From UBA6168 sp041741095 (lineage in GTDB: Bacteria; Bacteroidota; Bacteroidia; Chitinophagales; Saprospiraceae): a DNA stretch of 64,000 nucleotides. Below are positions 35,955 through 44,916 of the stretch, piece by piece. Each line of letters starts with the position of its first letter. Within the stretch, counting starts at the first letter, position 1. Where the stretch lies: assembly GCA_041741095.1 (NCBI GenBank), contig JBGSKQ010000138.1, forward strand, positions 1 through 64,000. Direction: 5' to 3'. A program made the position numbers and the translations under genes. The notes under the pieces were generated by a model. It had not been told where the DNA came from. It worked only from the letters and a program-made list of their open reading frames with translations, and ran no database searches.

Positions 35955-36422
35955 ATGAAAAATAAGGTGGCCACAACAGAAGTCCCCGAATTCAAATACC
36001 TGGACGCCATGTCCAGCCTCCTCGACAATCGCTTCCGCATACCCGGTACCGACATCCGTTTTGGGCTGGACTTTCTCATCGGCCTCGTGCCCTATGCTGG
36101 CGATGTGGTCACTTTCGGGTTTTCCGGCGTGTTGGTGATGGCCATGGCAAGGCACGGGGCCAGCGGCAGCGTCATCTTGAAAATGCTGGGGAACATCCTT
36201 TTGGACACCATCGTGGGGGCCATCCCCATCCTCGGCGATATTTTTGACCTGGGCTTTAAGGCCAACCGCCGCAACTATCGCCTGCTGCAAGAACATTATT
36301 TGGAACAAAAACACGCCGGCAGTGCATGGCCTGTTGTTATTGCTGTATTTTTGGCCTTGTTACTTATGCTCGCTTTCGTCGTTTTTATAGCATGGAAGCT
36401 GCTTCGTTGGGTTTTTTCTTAA
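35955..36422 (+). CDS. DUF4112 family membrane protein
   Basis: The 155-residue protein matches DUF4112: LDAMSSLLDNRFRIPGTDIR, FGLDFLIGLVPYAGDVVTF, then IVGAIPILGDIFDLGFKANR with a conserved RNYRLL after it. Two hydrophobic hairpins around the GLVPYAGD and GAIPILGD motifs suggest re-entrant membrane segments, and a C-terminal helix (VVIAVFLALLLMLAFVVFIA) is a clear transmembrane segment. The function of the family is unknown. It appears to be a single-gene unit. Confidence 0.88.
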   Translation: MKNKVATTEVPEFKYLDAMSSLLDNRFRIPGTDIRFGLDFLIGLVPYAGDVVTFGFSGVLVMAMARHGASGSVILKMLGNILLDTIVGAIPILGDIFDLGFKANRRNYRLLQEHYLEQKHAGSAWPVVIAVFLALLLMLAFVVFIAWKLLRWVFS

Positions 36423-36693
36423 AAACCATTAAAACAGGGCAGGTTCAAACTAACGACCGCTCCACTCCGTTTTTGGTAAATAGCCGCTGCCACTTTTGAT
36501 AAAACCAAATTCCCCCAAAGTGCATCAACAATAAAACTTGTTAGTGTTTTGAGAGTCTTTAATTCACACAGCCATTTGTCATTTACATAGCTGATTGTCA
36601 ATATTTTAGCCAATGACCAAATGACCAATGACGAAGGACCAATGATTAATGACTCAATACATTAGCACCTTCCTTTCAAACTACACCGATGTC
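36423..36693. other. Leader of the OmpA-family gene
   Basis: No gene is seen. AT-rich sequence precedes the CCAATGA repeat array at 36610-36652, which ends 41 bp before the start codon. Confidence 0.4.
36610..36652 (+). repeat. Heptamer tandem repeat, CCAATGA type
   Basis: Units CCAATGA, CCAAATGA, CCAATGA, CGAAGGA, CCAATGA, TTAATGA (about six, 7-bp period with one 8-bp unit). Directly upstream of the OmpA-family gene. Confidence 0.8.
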
Positions 36694-37806
36694 ATGAAAC
36701 TTACATTCTTCCTGACATTGCTATTGTCCAGTCAACTACTTTCTGCGCAAACCCTACAAGATGCAGAAACGGATAATATTATTCCCAACCCAAGTTTCGA
36801 GCTGTATTCCGCCCCGCCCATCGGCTGGTTTTACAAAGGCGAGCATTACACCAACGTGATGAAATACTGGTCATCCGCCACGAACGCTTCGCCGGACGTG
36901 TTCGGGCCAAAGGTGCGTGTGCCTGCGCATTGGGAAGAAAAAGGTTTTGGCAAGCAAACGCCCCGCACGGGCCTCTCCATGTCGGGCATCACCGTGTATG
37001 GTTGTACGGAAGGGAAGCCGCATTGCCGGGAATATATCCAGATTCAGTTGAGCGAACCGCTTGTCATGGGGCAGGATTATTTGGCGGAAATGTGGGTGGC
37101 GCATTTGCCCAAGTCCTTGCTGGTCAATAAGATAGGCTTTTATTTTTCAAAAGAAAAAATCGAAGAGATAACGGACGGGGTACTAAATTTTCAGCCACAG
37201 GTATTTGCCGAAGAAATCGTCAGCGGCAAAAGCAACCGCTGGAAAAAAGTCACCGGCAGATTCACGGCGGAAACCGAGGCTGAGTACCTCATCATCGGCA
37301 ATTTTTTTCCCGATAGCCTCACCCTCACCCAGCCCGGCCCGGATGGCAGCTTGCCTTATGCCTATTATTATATCGAGGATGTTTTGGTGAAAAAAATACC
37401 GCCGATCTTGCCCATTCCTGTGAGGGAAGACGACCTTTCTAAGATCAAACTGGAGGCCGGGAAGGTGGTGCCGATGCGGGATATTTATTTTGAATATGAC
37501 AAGTGGGAACTGATGCCCCGCTCCTTTGTGGAGTTGAAGAAACTGCTCCGAATCATGCAAAGCAACCCGCAGCTCGCCATCGAAGTCTGCGGCCATACCG
37601 ACAGCACAGGCGACGATGAGTACAACCGAAGCCTTTCCGAAAAACGGGCCCGCTCTGTGGTGGACTACCTCAATGCCAATGGTATATCCGACAACCGCAC
37701 CCGCTACCGGGGCTGCGGCAGTGCACAGCCCATCGCCACCAATACCACGGCGCAGGGCCGGCAATTGAACAGGCGGGTTGAGTTTGTGGTTTTGCAAAAT
37801 GAGTAA
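36694..37806 (+). CDS. OmpA-family outer-membrane/peptidoglycan-binding protein
   Basis: The ATG at 36694 starts a signal peptide (MKLTFFLTLLLSSQLLSAQ); an ATG 15 codons upstream falls in repeat DNA. An N-terminal beta-rich region (IIPNPSFELYSAPPIGWFY, about residues 28-240) looks like a carbohydrate-binding-like fold often found beside OmpA domains in this phylum. The C-terminal OmpA domain (about 260-370) has YFEYDKWEL, VCGHTDSTGDDEYNRSLSEK RA and GCGSAQPIATN, the peptidoglycan-binding signature. It likely links the outer membrane to the cell wall. It is followed 69 bp later by the redoxin gene, which has its own -7 box. Confidence 0.9.
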   Translation: MKLTFFLTLLLSSQLLSAQTLQDAETDNIIPNPSFELYSAPPIGWFYKGEHYTNVMKYWSSATNASPDVFGPKVRVPAHWEEKGFGKQTPRTGLSMSGITVYGCTEGKPHCREYIQIQLSEPLVMGQDYLAEMWVAHLPKSLLVNKIGFYFSKEKIEEITDGVLNFQPQVFAEEIVSGKSNRWKKVTGRFTAETEAEYLIIGNFFPDSLTLTQPGPDGSLPYAYYYIEDVLVKKIPPILPIPVREDDLSKIKLEAGKVVPMRDIYFEYDKWELMPRSFVELKKLLRIMQSNPQLAIEVCGHTDSTGDDEYNRSLSEKRARSVVDYLNANGISDNRTRYRGCGSAQPIATNTTAQGRQLNRRVEFVVLQNE

Positions 37807-37817
37807 ACCGCTCTGCT

Positions 37818-37825
37818 TACTTTTG
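37818..37825 (+). promoter_or_regulatory. -7 box (TACTTTTG) for the redoxin gene
   Basis: An exact TAnnTTTG match 50 bp before the start. A TTTG lies at 37791-37794 with a 23-bp gap, a little longer than the usual 19. Confidence 0.45.
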
Positions 37826-37875
37826 CCCCTGTACTTTTTACTTTAAACTTTTCACCTTTTCCTTTAAACCTCATC

Positions 37876-38442
37876 ATGGCTTTTACAGAATCAAACATGT
37901 TGGCGCTCGGTACGGAAGCGCCCGACTTTAAATTGCCCGACACTGTTTCAGGCAAAATGATCGGCCTGGCCGACGTGGCGACTGACAAAGCAACGGTCAT
38001 CATTTTTTCCTGCAACCACTGCCCCTACGTCCTTCACGTCAACCCCGAAATCGTGCGCCTGGCCAATGATTACCTCGAAAAAGGCGTGGGTTTTGTGGCC
38101 ATCAGCTCCAACGATGTGGAACATTACCCCGCCGACGCTCCTGATAAAATGAAAGTATTGGCCGAAGAAGTGGGATACCCTTTCCCTTATTTATATGATG
38201 AAACGCAGGAAGTGGCCAAGGCCTACAGTGCCGCCTGTACTCCCGATTTTTATGTTTTTAATGAAAACAGGAAACTTGTTTATCGGGGCCGCCTGGACGA
38301 CAGCCGCCCAAACTCTGGTAGGCCGCTCACCGGAAAAGACCTTCGTGCCGCATTGGACGCAGTGCTGGAAGGCCGGGAGGTGGAAGCCAAACAGTACCCC
38401 AGTGGCGGCTGCAACATCAAGTGGAAGAAAGATGAGTGGTAG
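37876..38442 (+). CDS. Thioredoxin-family (redoxin/AhpC-TSA-like) protein
   Basis: A 188-residue soluble protein with the thioredoxin fold: GTEAPDFKLPDTVSGK at the start, active-site motif FSCNHCPYV near residue 55 (CxxC), and the cis-Pro region AACTPDFYVFNENRKLVYRG. The CNHCPY form is common in a group of uncharacterised Bacteroidota and proteobacterial thioredoxin-like proteins. No signal peptide is seen, so cytoplasmic. It may act as a thiol reductase or peroxidase, but the substrate is not known. The gene is followed by a TPR gene on the same strand. Confidence 0.87.
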   Translation: MAFTESNMLALGTEAPDFKLPDTVSGKMIGLADVATDKATVIIFSCNHCPYVLHVNPEIVRLANDYLEKGVGFVAISSNDVEHYPADAPDKMKVLAEEVGYPFPYLYDETQEVAKAYSAACTPDFYVFNENRKLVYRGRLDDSRPNSGRPLTGKDLRAALDAVLEGREVEAKQYPSGGCNIKWKKDEW

Positions 38443-38516
38443 GCGGCTTTTTTTATAAAGCATTGAAAATAAGCCGATTGTTTTTAAAATATTTAAATTT
38501 CACAAACACAAAAACT

Positions 38517-39893
38517 ATGAAGCAGGCTGCACTCTCCGCCTTGTCATTGCTATTGTCACTTTCCGTTTTTGGCCAAGGCAGCATCGCCGAAGACATTGGC
38601 CTCCTGATACAAGCTGGCAAAATGGCCGAGGCCGAGGAACTCACCAACCGCTACCTGACCGAAGATCTCACCAATGTGGATGCCATCATCATGAAGGGCA
38701 ACGTTTTGCTCAACAAATACCTGCTGGAACAACAGGCCCTGCAATCCGTCCAAACCCGCTACGACGAATCGGTGTACGACATGGGCAATCTTGAATTGCC
38801 GCCCGCTCCCGTTGCCATTCCAAAAGATGTCGCCGAAAAAACGGCCAAACTTTGGAAGGCCGCCGCCACGCTGGATCCCAGCCGCAGCGATCTGCAATTT
38901 GGCCTCTGTCAAGTTTATTCACTGGCTTTGATGAAAGACGAACTGCTGGCCCAACTCACCAAGGTGAAGGAAGTGGCAAGCAGCCAGGAAGACCTGCCTG
39001 TACACCTCACGGCCTACGCCCGCAACCTAAAGGACAGGGGCGACTTTGCCGGGGCGATGGATACCTACCGGGCCATCGGCCAATTGTTCCCCAGTCATGC
39101 AGGCTTGTTGAGCGACATGGCAGGGGAGTATTTTTTTGCGGGGCAAATGGACAGTGCCAGCCATTATATCGCCCTTTCTTTAGGCAATGAAAACGCCGAT
39201 GAAACCACTTTGGGCAACGCTTTCTTTTTCCGTTCGCTGATGGGCGATTACGATGGCGCATTGGAGGCTTTGCGCCGCCTGCCCGGCGATGGGCATCTGT
39301 TGTACGAGGGCCTGTTGAAGTTTTACCGCAACGAAAAAAAATGGGAAAAGCCGCTCGAAAAATTCCTGGAAGGGCAGCCCGATACTACTGAAACGGTTGC
39401 TGTGAAATTGTTGCTATCCCCTGATTTTCAATTAAATACGGAGAGCTACCTGGCACTGCTCGAACCCGATTTGGGTGATGGGTTCAAAATACTGATCCAC
39501 CAAAAATTCAGGGAAATGGGCGGTTTTTTGCCCCATTTCAATACGGCGGAAACATACAGCTTCAACGCTTGTTACGCCAATGCTGCCAAGGTTTTTGCCG
39601 AAATGGAAAGCCAGCAAACAACTTTGGACAAGGATGATCTGGAAAATTTCCACTTTTATTATGCCTGGACGCTGCACAAGTTGGGGCAAAGTGAAGCTGC
39701 CTTGGCCCAATGGAAACCCCTGTTGGATTCGGACAATTTTTACAAGCAAAGCGCCGCAGCTTGGTTTACAGGTAAATACTATTTCGATATAGGGGAAAAA
39801 GCGAAGGCAAGGGAATTTTTTTCCTTGGCAGCCGCCCGGCCTTCCGACACCAAATTTGCGACCATGTGCTGGGATTACATGGGCAGGGAGTGA
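38517..39893 (+). CDS. Exported TPR-repeat protein
   Basis: The ATG at 38517 starts a signal peptide (MKQAALSALSLLLSLSVFGQ), so the 81 bases of upstream open frame are excluded. The mature part is made of helical pairs resembling tetratricopeptide repeats (LIQAGKMAEAEELTNRYLTE; DRGDFAGAMDTYRAIGQLFP; YAWTLHKLGQSEAALAQW; GEKAKAREFFSLAA). TPR proteins act as scaffolds for protein binding; the partner is unknown. The stop is only 9 bp from the birA stop on the other strand, leaving no room for a terminator. Confidence 0.82.
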   Translation: MKQAALSALSLLLSLSVFGQGSIAEDIGLLIQAGKMAEAEELTNRYLTEDLTNVDAIIMKGNVLLNKYLLEQQALQSVQTRYDESVYDMGNLELPPAPVAIPKDVAEKTAKLWKAAATLDPSRSDLQFGLCQVYSLALMKDELLAQLTKVKEVASSQEDLPVHLTAYARNLKDRGDFAGAMDTYRAIGQLFPSHAGLLSDMAGEYFFAGQMDSASHYIALSLGNENADETTLGNAFFFRSLMGDYDGALEALRRLPGDGHLLYEGLLKFYRNEKKWEKPLEKFLEGQPDTTETVAVKLLLSPDFQLNTESYLALLEPDLGDGFKILIHQKFREMGGFLPHFNTAETYSFNACYANAAKVFAEMESQQTTLDKDDLENFHFYYAWTLHKLGQSEAALAQWKPLLDSDNFYKQSAAAWFTGKYYFDIGEKAKAREFFSLAAARPSDTKFATMCWDYMGRE

Positions 39894-39902
39894 GGTGGTT
39901 TT

Positions 39903-40664
39903 TTAAAAAACAAACCTGATTTCTTTCAGATCAAAAGATTCTTCTTCGTTTTGGATTAAAATTTTGAGCCTGCCCGATTCCGTTATGCCAACTATGCTGC
40001 CTGTGAAAATCTCGCCATCCGCCCGCTGAAATTTCGATGCAATACCAAAGCGGTAAAGTGCCGCCAGATAGCTTTGTTGCAGGGGAACTATTTTGCCGGA
40101 TTTCAATTGAAGGTAGCGGCTTTCGATAAATTGCAGGAGCAGCCCAATCAAGGCTTCAAGGTCGAAGGTTTCGCCTTTTTCCAATAGAAAAGAAGTGGGG
40201 TTGGGCGGGTTGCTGGTAAAAATGGCCTGGTTGACGTTGATGCCGATGCCCGCTACGCAGGAGCTTAGATGTGTGCCTGCCACGCTGTTTTGGATCAAGA
40301 TGCCAGCGATTTTTTTATCGCCCACGTAGAGGTCGTTTGGCCATTTTATTTTGGTTTTTTCACCAAAAAAAAAGGATCCCAAATCGTGAACGGCCAGCGA
40401 AATGGCCTGGTTGAGCTGAAACTGAAGGCGGGCGGGCAGGAAAGTAGGGTAGAGGACGATGCTCAGGGAAATATTTTTTCCTGGCTCGCTTTCCCAGCTA
40501 CTGCCAATTTGTCCCCTACCAGCAGTTTGTTGGTAGGTCGAAATGACAGTTCCCTCGGCTGGTTTACTTTTTGATAAAAGATTCAGGGCGTGGGCATTGG
40601 TGGAACCAACCTGCGGCAGATCAATGAAAACCTGCCCAACGAACAATGTGTCGAACCTGTGCAA
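39903..40664 (-). CDS. birA: Biotin--[acetyl-CoA-carboxylase] ligase BirA
   Basis: Attaches biotin to the biotin carboxyl carrier protein via biotinyl-AMP. Motifs: VGSTNAHALNL, the biotin/ATP loop YQQTAGRGQIGSSWES, IKWPNDLYVGDKKIAGILIQ, and GIGINVNQ. There is no N-terminal helix-turn-helix, so it is the monofunctional ligase and not the BirA repressor. No in-frame ATG precedes the domain; translation probably begins at a TTG (40664 or nearby). Divergent from rsfS, as in many Bacteroidota. The 253-residue length is normal. Confidence 0.93.
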   Translation of the reverse strand: MHRFDTLFVGQVFIDLPQVGSTNAHALNLLSKSKPAEGTVISTYQQTAGRGQIGSSWESEPGKNISLSIVLYPTFLPARLQFQLNQAISLAVHDLGSFFFGEKTKIKWPNDLYVGDKKIAGILIQNSVAGTHLSSCVAGIGINVNQAIFTSNPPNPTSFLLEKGETFDLEALIGLLLQFIESRYLQLKSGKIVPLQQSYLAALYRFGIASKFQRADGEIFTGSIVGITESGRLKILIQNEEESFDLKEIRFVF

Positions 40665-40839
40665 TGGAAAATTGTTTGTACTTTTATCCTTTCAAAGTTT
40701 CGGCGCTTGAACAATCAGGGCCGGACTTTTATTTTTAACAGAAACACATTTGTAAACTATGTTGGCAGCCAGGGCGCTGCGAAAAACGTTCAAGTCTAAA
40801 CGTTTGCCCCTTGCGGCCAAAACTAAATAAATCTCCATT

Positions 40840-41226
40840 TTGAGCGTACAAGCCTTAGTAAAAAGAAATCCTTCCCAAGTAGAACAATTCAACGATCTCA
40901 TTATTGACAGCATCCAGGACATCAAGGGCAAAAACATTGTCAAGCTGGATTTGCGCAAGCTGGATGACGCCCCAACCGACTTCTTCGTCATCTGCGAAGG
41001 CGACTCTACCACGCAGGTAAGGGCCATTGCAGGCAATATTTACAAGAGGTCGAAAGAAGAAACGGGGCAAGCACCGCTGCATATTGAGGGCAGGGGCAAC
41101 GCCCGCTGGATCTGCCTCGATTTTTTCAACGTGGTGGTGCATGTCTTCCACAGGGAGGCCCGTGAGTTTTACGAACTGGAAGAACTCTGGAGCGATGCCC
41201 AATTCACCGAATACGAGAACCTTTAG
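40840..41226 (+). CDS. rsfS: Ribosomal silencing factor RsfS
   Basis: Binds ribosomal protein uL14 and blocks joining of the two ribosomal subunits when nutrients are low. Features of the family: LDLRKLDDAPTDFFVICEG, STTQVRAIAGNI, HIEGRGNARWICLDFFNVVV and VFHREAREFYELEELW near the C-terminus. No ATG is available in the right place, so the TTG at 40840 (128 residues) is the likely start. It precedes ftsH, an arrangement common in Bacteroidota, though ftsH has its own -7 box (TACTTTTG at 41290-41297). Confidence 0.93.
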   Translation: MSVQALVKRNPSQVEQFNDLIIDSIQDIKGKNIVKLDLRKLDDAPTDFFVICEGDSTTQVRAIAGNIYKRSKEETGQAPLHIEGRGNARWICLDFFNVVVHVFHREAREFYELEELWSDAQFTEYENL

Positions 41227-41424
41227 GCCGTTTTTTGGCCCGTTCCATCGAAAACAGGTGGGTAAAATGGGCAAGTGTCAAACGAAGCGTACTTTTGTTT
41301 GTTTTTTGTGGCAATTGTGAGGAGGAGCAAATTGGAAAAAGCTTTGGGACTATAAACGTAAACCGTAATTCCCATTCTTTACTTTGTCCTTTTTACTTTT
41401 TCTTGAATAGAGTAACAAGTTTAA

Positions 41425-43407
41425 ATGGAAAATAACCAGGATAATAAAAACAAGAATAGCTCGAAATTCAATGCGTATTGGATTTATGGGGTGGTAGCGC
41501 TCTTTTTGCTGGGCCTGCAGTTTATCAATCTGCCCAGTTCCAACAGTGAGCCTATCACCTTTGAAAAGTTTTCTAAAATGGCCGAGGGCGGCGATGTGGA
41601 AAAATTGGAAATCGTCAACCAAAAATTCGCATACGTCTATTTGAGGGAAAATGCCTTGGCCAAAGAAGAATACAAAGACGCTTCCAAGAGCAGCTTTGGC
41701 AAAAACCGTCCGCACTACACTTTCGACATCGGGCCTCCAGAAAACTTCGCCGTCAAGCTCGACAACCTCAACGCCAACCTTACTGCTGATAACCGTTTTC
41801 AAAGTACCTACATAGACAAGCCAAACTGGCTGGCCCCCATCATCAGTTGGTTGCTGCCAGTGGCCATCCTGGTAGGTATTTGGCTGTTCATCATGCGGAG
41901 GGTAAGCGGTGGTGCAGGCGGGCCTGGGGCGCAGATTTTCAACATCGGGAAGTCAAAGGCCACCTTGTTCGATTCCAATTCAAAAGTGAACATCACTTTT
42001 GAAGATGTGGCAGGGCTGGACGAGGCCAAGGAGGAAGTGATGGAAGTCGTGGATTTTTTGAAAAATCCAAAAAAATATACCTCGCTCGGTGGGAAAATCC
42101 CCAAGGGCGTACTGCTCATCGGCCCTCCCGGTACGGGAAAAACCCTGCTGGCGAAAGCCGTGGCAGGGGAGGCTGGCGTACCGTTTTTCTCCATTTCGGG
42201 TTCCGATTTTGTAGAAATGTTCGTGGGTGTGGGCGCCTCCCGTGTGCGGGATCTTTTCCGCCAAGCCAGGGAAAAAGCGCCCTGCATCGTATTCATTGAC
42301 GAGATAGACGCCATCGGACGGGCCAGGGGCCGCAACAGTTTCCAGGGCGGCAATGACGAACGGGAAAACACCCTCAACCAGTTGCTGGTGGAAATGGACG
42401 GCTTCCCCACCGACAAGGGCGTTATCCTGATGGCCGCTACCAACCGGCCGGATGTACTTGACAGCGCCCTGATGCGCCCGGGCCGCTTCGACCGCCAAAT
42501 TGGCATTGACCGGCCCGACCTGAAAGGCCGGGAGTGCATTTTTAGGGTCCATTTAAAAAACATCAAAATAGCCCCCAGTGTCAGCCCGCACGAACTGTCG
42601 GAAATGACGCCGGGTTTTGCCGGGGCCGAAATCGCCAACGTATGCAACGAGGCTGCCCTCATCGCCGCCCGCCGCAACAAGGAAGAGGTGGATATGGACG
42701 ATTTCAACTACGCCCTCGACCGTGTGATTGGTGGTTTGGAGAAAAAGAACAAGCTCATTTCACCTGAAGAAAAAGAAATCATCGCCTACCACGAGGCCGG
42801 CCATGCCATCTGCGGTTGGTATTTGGAACATGCCTCACCATTGGTGAAAGTGACCATCGTGCCGAGGGGCATTGGTACACTCGGCTATGCGCAGTACCTG
42901 CCCAAAGACGAATACATCACCCGCACCGAGGCGCTGCTCGACCGCATGTGCATGACTTTTGGAGGCAGGGCAGCCGAAGAGGTTGTTTTTGGAAAAGTCT
43001 CGACAGGGGCACAAAGCGACCTTGATCAAGTGACCAAAATGGCCTATAGCATGGTGGCCGTATTTGGCATGAACAGCAAGGTGGGGCAGGTTTCTTTTTA
43101 TGGGATGCAAAACGACTCCTTCACAAAACCCTATTCCGACAATACTGCCAGCATGATTGATGAAGAAGTGCGGCGTTTGGTAAGCTCCCAATTTGAGCGG
43201 GCCAAGGAATTGCTACGTGCCAAGCGCGATGAGTTGGAGGTATTGGCACAACAACTTTTAGAAAAAGAAGTCGTGCTGAAATCGGACCTGGAGCGCTTGA
43301 TCGGCAAGCGTGCATTTGGGATCAAAGAAGAACACAAGGCGCATCAAAACGGCACTTTGGCAGAACGGGAAGTTCCCGAAATAGAGCCAGTGCAAGATGT
43401 GGAATAA
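41425..43407 (+). CDS. ftsH: ATP-dependent zinc metalloprotease FtsH
   Basis: Membrane-bound AAA+ protease that degrades misfolded membrane proteins and short-lived regulators. Two membrane helices (residues about 15-33 and 137-155) flank a periplasmic segment. The AAA domain has Walker A GPPGTGKT (233-240), Walker B VFIDEIDAIG, and second-region-of-homology motif NRPDVLDSALMRPGRFDR. The zinc site is HEAGH (456-460), with the distant Asp in TGAQSDLDQVT. The 660-residue length is typical. Follows rsfS by 198 bp and ends in a hairpin terminator. Confidence 0.97.
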   Translation: MENNQDNKNKNSSKFNAYWIYGVVALFLLGLQFINLPSSNSEPITFEKFSKMAEGGDVEKLEIVNQKFAYVYLRENALAKEEYKDASKSSFGKNRPHYTFDIGPPENFAVKLDNLNANLTADNRFQSTYIDKPNWLAPIISWLLPVAILVGIWLFIMRRVSGGAGGPGAQIFNIGKSKATLFDSNSKVNITFEDVAGLDEAKEEVMEVVDFLKNPKKYTSLGGKIPKGVLLIGPPGTGKTLLAKAVAGEAGVPFFSISGSDFVEMFVGVGASRVRDLFRQAREKAPCIVFIDEIDAIGRARGRNSFQGGNDERENTLNQLLVEMDGFPTDKGVILMAATNRPDVLDSALMRPGRFDRQIGIDRPDLKGRECIFRVHLKNIKIAPSVSPHELSEMTPGFAGAEIANVCNEAALIAARRNKEEVDMDDFNYALDRVIGGLEKKNKLISPEEKEIIAYHEAGHAICGWYLEHASPLVKVTIVPRGIGTLGYAQYLPKDEYITRTEALLDRMCMTFGGRAAEEVVFGKVSTGAQSDLDQVTKMAYSMVAVFGMNSKVGQVSFYGMQNDSFTKPYSDNTASMIDEEVRRLVSSQFERAKELLRAKRDELEVLAQQLLEKEVVLKSDLERLIGKRAFGIKEEHKAHQNGTLAEREVPEIEPVQDVE

Positions 43408-43421
43408 CGGATTTTTACTTT

Positions 43422-43465
43422 AAAACAAAAGGGCTGCCTGCATTCCAGGCGGCCCTTTTTGTTTT
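43422..43465 (+). terminator. Terminator after ftsH
   Basis: Arms 43422-43440 and 43446-43465 pair over about 19 positions with one wobble and one extra T. The stem is flanked by A- and T-tracts. Confidence 0.85.
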
Positions 43466-43530
43466 GGCATTAACTGTTGTGGAAGGCAATCATTTTTGCA
43501 TACCTTCGGGCGTCTGTGAAAATCAGATGA

Positions 43531-44283
43531 ATGATTATGGCCAAAGCACCTAACAATTTTTTGCCTACACTCGAACCGGGTGAAATGCACTTTCTCGAAG
43601 GGCCAAAAAGCCGGCACCTGGAATTGTGGTTTGCTTTTAAGGTTTTGTTGCAATTTGTCAAAGGCTTCCGCACCCTGCATTTCGTGGGGCCTTGCATCAC
43701 GGTTTTCGGGTCGGCCAGGTTCAAGGAAGGCCACACTTACTACGAAAAAGCCAGGCAAATGGGAAGGGCCATTGCCGAGATGGGCTTCACTACTATGACT
43801 GGCGGCGGCCCAGGCATCATGGAAGCGGCCAACCGGGGCGCTTTCGAAGCGGGCGGGAAATCGGTAGGCTGCAATGTGGTGCTGCCGTTCGAACAAAAGC
43901 CCAATCCTTACATGCAGACCTGTGTGACCATCCTCTATTTTTTTGTGCGGAAAGTGTTGCTGTTGAAATATTCCTACGCCTTCGTAGTGCTGCCCGGCGG
44001 CTGGGGCACGATGGACGAAATGTTTGAAACGCTGACCTTGGTGCAGACCAAAGTAATCAACAACTTCCCCGTGGTGCTGATGGGCAAAGATTATTACCGC
44101 CCGCTCATGGCCATGCTGGATTCGATGCTGGAGCAAAAGACCATTTCCGCCGAAGACCTTAAATTGGTGATGCTGACCGACGATGTGGACGAAGCGGTGG
44201 ACCACATTCGGAAGTACATCGAAACCAATTACAAAATCAAAAAAAGGCAACGGCCATCCTGGTGGTTATTTGAAAAAATATAA
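43531..44283 (+). CDS. LOG family (TIGR00730-type) Rossmann-fold nucleotide-binding protein
   Basis: Members of this family hydrolyse nucleoside 5'-monophosphates to free base and ribose 5-phosphate (LOG, lysine-decarboxylase-like in name only). The signature is visible: GGGPGIMEAANRGAFEAGG and PGGWGTMDEMFETLTLVQT (PGGxGTxxE). TVFGSARFKEGHTYYEKARQ-type residues form the N-terminal strand. Starts at 43531 or two codons later (43537). 250 residues with an N-terminal extension relative to the shortest members. In many Bacteroidota genomes cdsA follows ftsH; here this gene does. Activity on cytokinin-like or purine nucleotides is not determined. Confidence 0.9.
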   Translation: MIMAKAPNNFLPTLEPGEMHFLEGPKSRHLELWFAFKVLLQFVKGFRTLHFVGPCITVFGSARFKEGHTYYEKARQMGRAIAEMGFTTMTGGGPGIMEAANRGAFEAGGKSVGCNVVLPFEQKPNPYMQTCVTILYFFVRKVLLLKYSYAFVVLPGGWGTMDEMFETLTLVQTKVINNFPVVLMGKDYYRPLMAMLDSMLEQKTISAEDLKLVMLTDDVDEAVDHIRKYIETNYKIKKRQRPSWWLFEKI

Positions 44284-44355
44284 TCAACGGCATTTGAAAA
44301 GGTCGGGGAACAACTTCCCAACTTTTTCATGGCTCACTAATTAAACTTTTTACCT

Positions 44356-44799
44356 ATGTACAACGGACTCCTACATGCCCATTCCGGCTTCCGCTGGATC
44401 GTTTTGGTACTGCTCGTGGTGGCAGTTTTAAAATCTTTGATAAAATGGCGCTCCAACGCCCCCTACACCGAGGGCGACCGCAAGCTCAACCTGTTCACGA
44501 TGCTCGCCACGCATATACAGTTTACGGTGGGCGTCATCCTTTATTTTATCAGCCCGAAAGTCCAGTTTGTTGGCTCGGTGATGAAAGAAGCGGCCTTACG
44601 TTTTTTCACCGTTGAGCACACCTTGATGATGTTGATAGCCATTGCGCTGATCACCGTTGGCCACAGCAAATCGAAAAAAGCAAGTGGGGACGCCCAGAAA
44701 TCCCGCAGCGTTTTTATTTATTATTTATTAGCCTTGCTAGTGATATTGGTGAGTATTCCCTGGCCGTTTAGGGAGCTACTGGGGGCAGGGTGGTTTTGA
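44356..44799 (+). CDS. Small integral membrane protein of unknown function
   Basis: A 147-residue protein with four hydrophobic helices: HSGFRWIVLVLLVVAVLKSL, ATHIQFTVGVILYFISP, HTLMMLIAIALITVGH and YYLLALLVILVSIPW. Histidines lie near membrane faces (HAHSGFRW, LATHIQFT, VEHTLMM, VGHSK), which resembles small cytochrome-b-like or heme-binding membrane proteins, though no motif proves heme. It lies between the LOG gene and the first DsbD-alpha gene. A membrane redox role with the DsbD system is possible but unsupported beyond proximity. Confidence 0.72.
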   Translation: MYNGLLHAHSGFRWIVLVLLVVAVLKSLIKWRSNAPYTEGDRKLNLFTMLATHIQFTVGVILYFISPKVQFVGSVMKEAALRFFTVEHTLMMLIAIALITVGHSKSKKASGDAQKSRSVFIYYLLALLVILVSIPWPFRELLGAGWF

Positions 44800-44878
44800 G
44801 GCTGAAAAGACTGTTAACCTTTCAGTTAAAGAAATATTATCGTTGAATTGCGCCACAACTGCAAAAGTTTTGGCGCAT

Positions 44879-44886
44879 TATTTTTG
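44879..44886 (+). promoter_or_regulatory. -7 box (TATTTTTG) for the stand-alone DsbD-alpha gene
   Basis: An exact TAnnTTTG match 30 bp before the start codon at 44917. No -33 match at the usual spacing. Confidence 0.45.
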
Positions 44887-44916
44887 CACGGCTGGCTGAA
44901 AAACAATCCTGTTTAT

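Noticed and set aside
44297..44327. Possible weak hairpin after the LOG gene
   Set aside because: The pairing needs several wobbles and a mismatch, so I could not support calling it a terminator.
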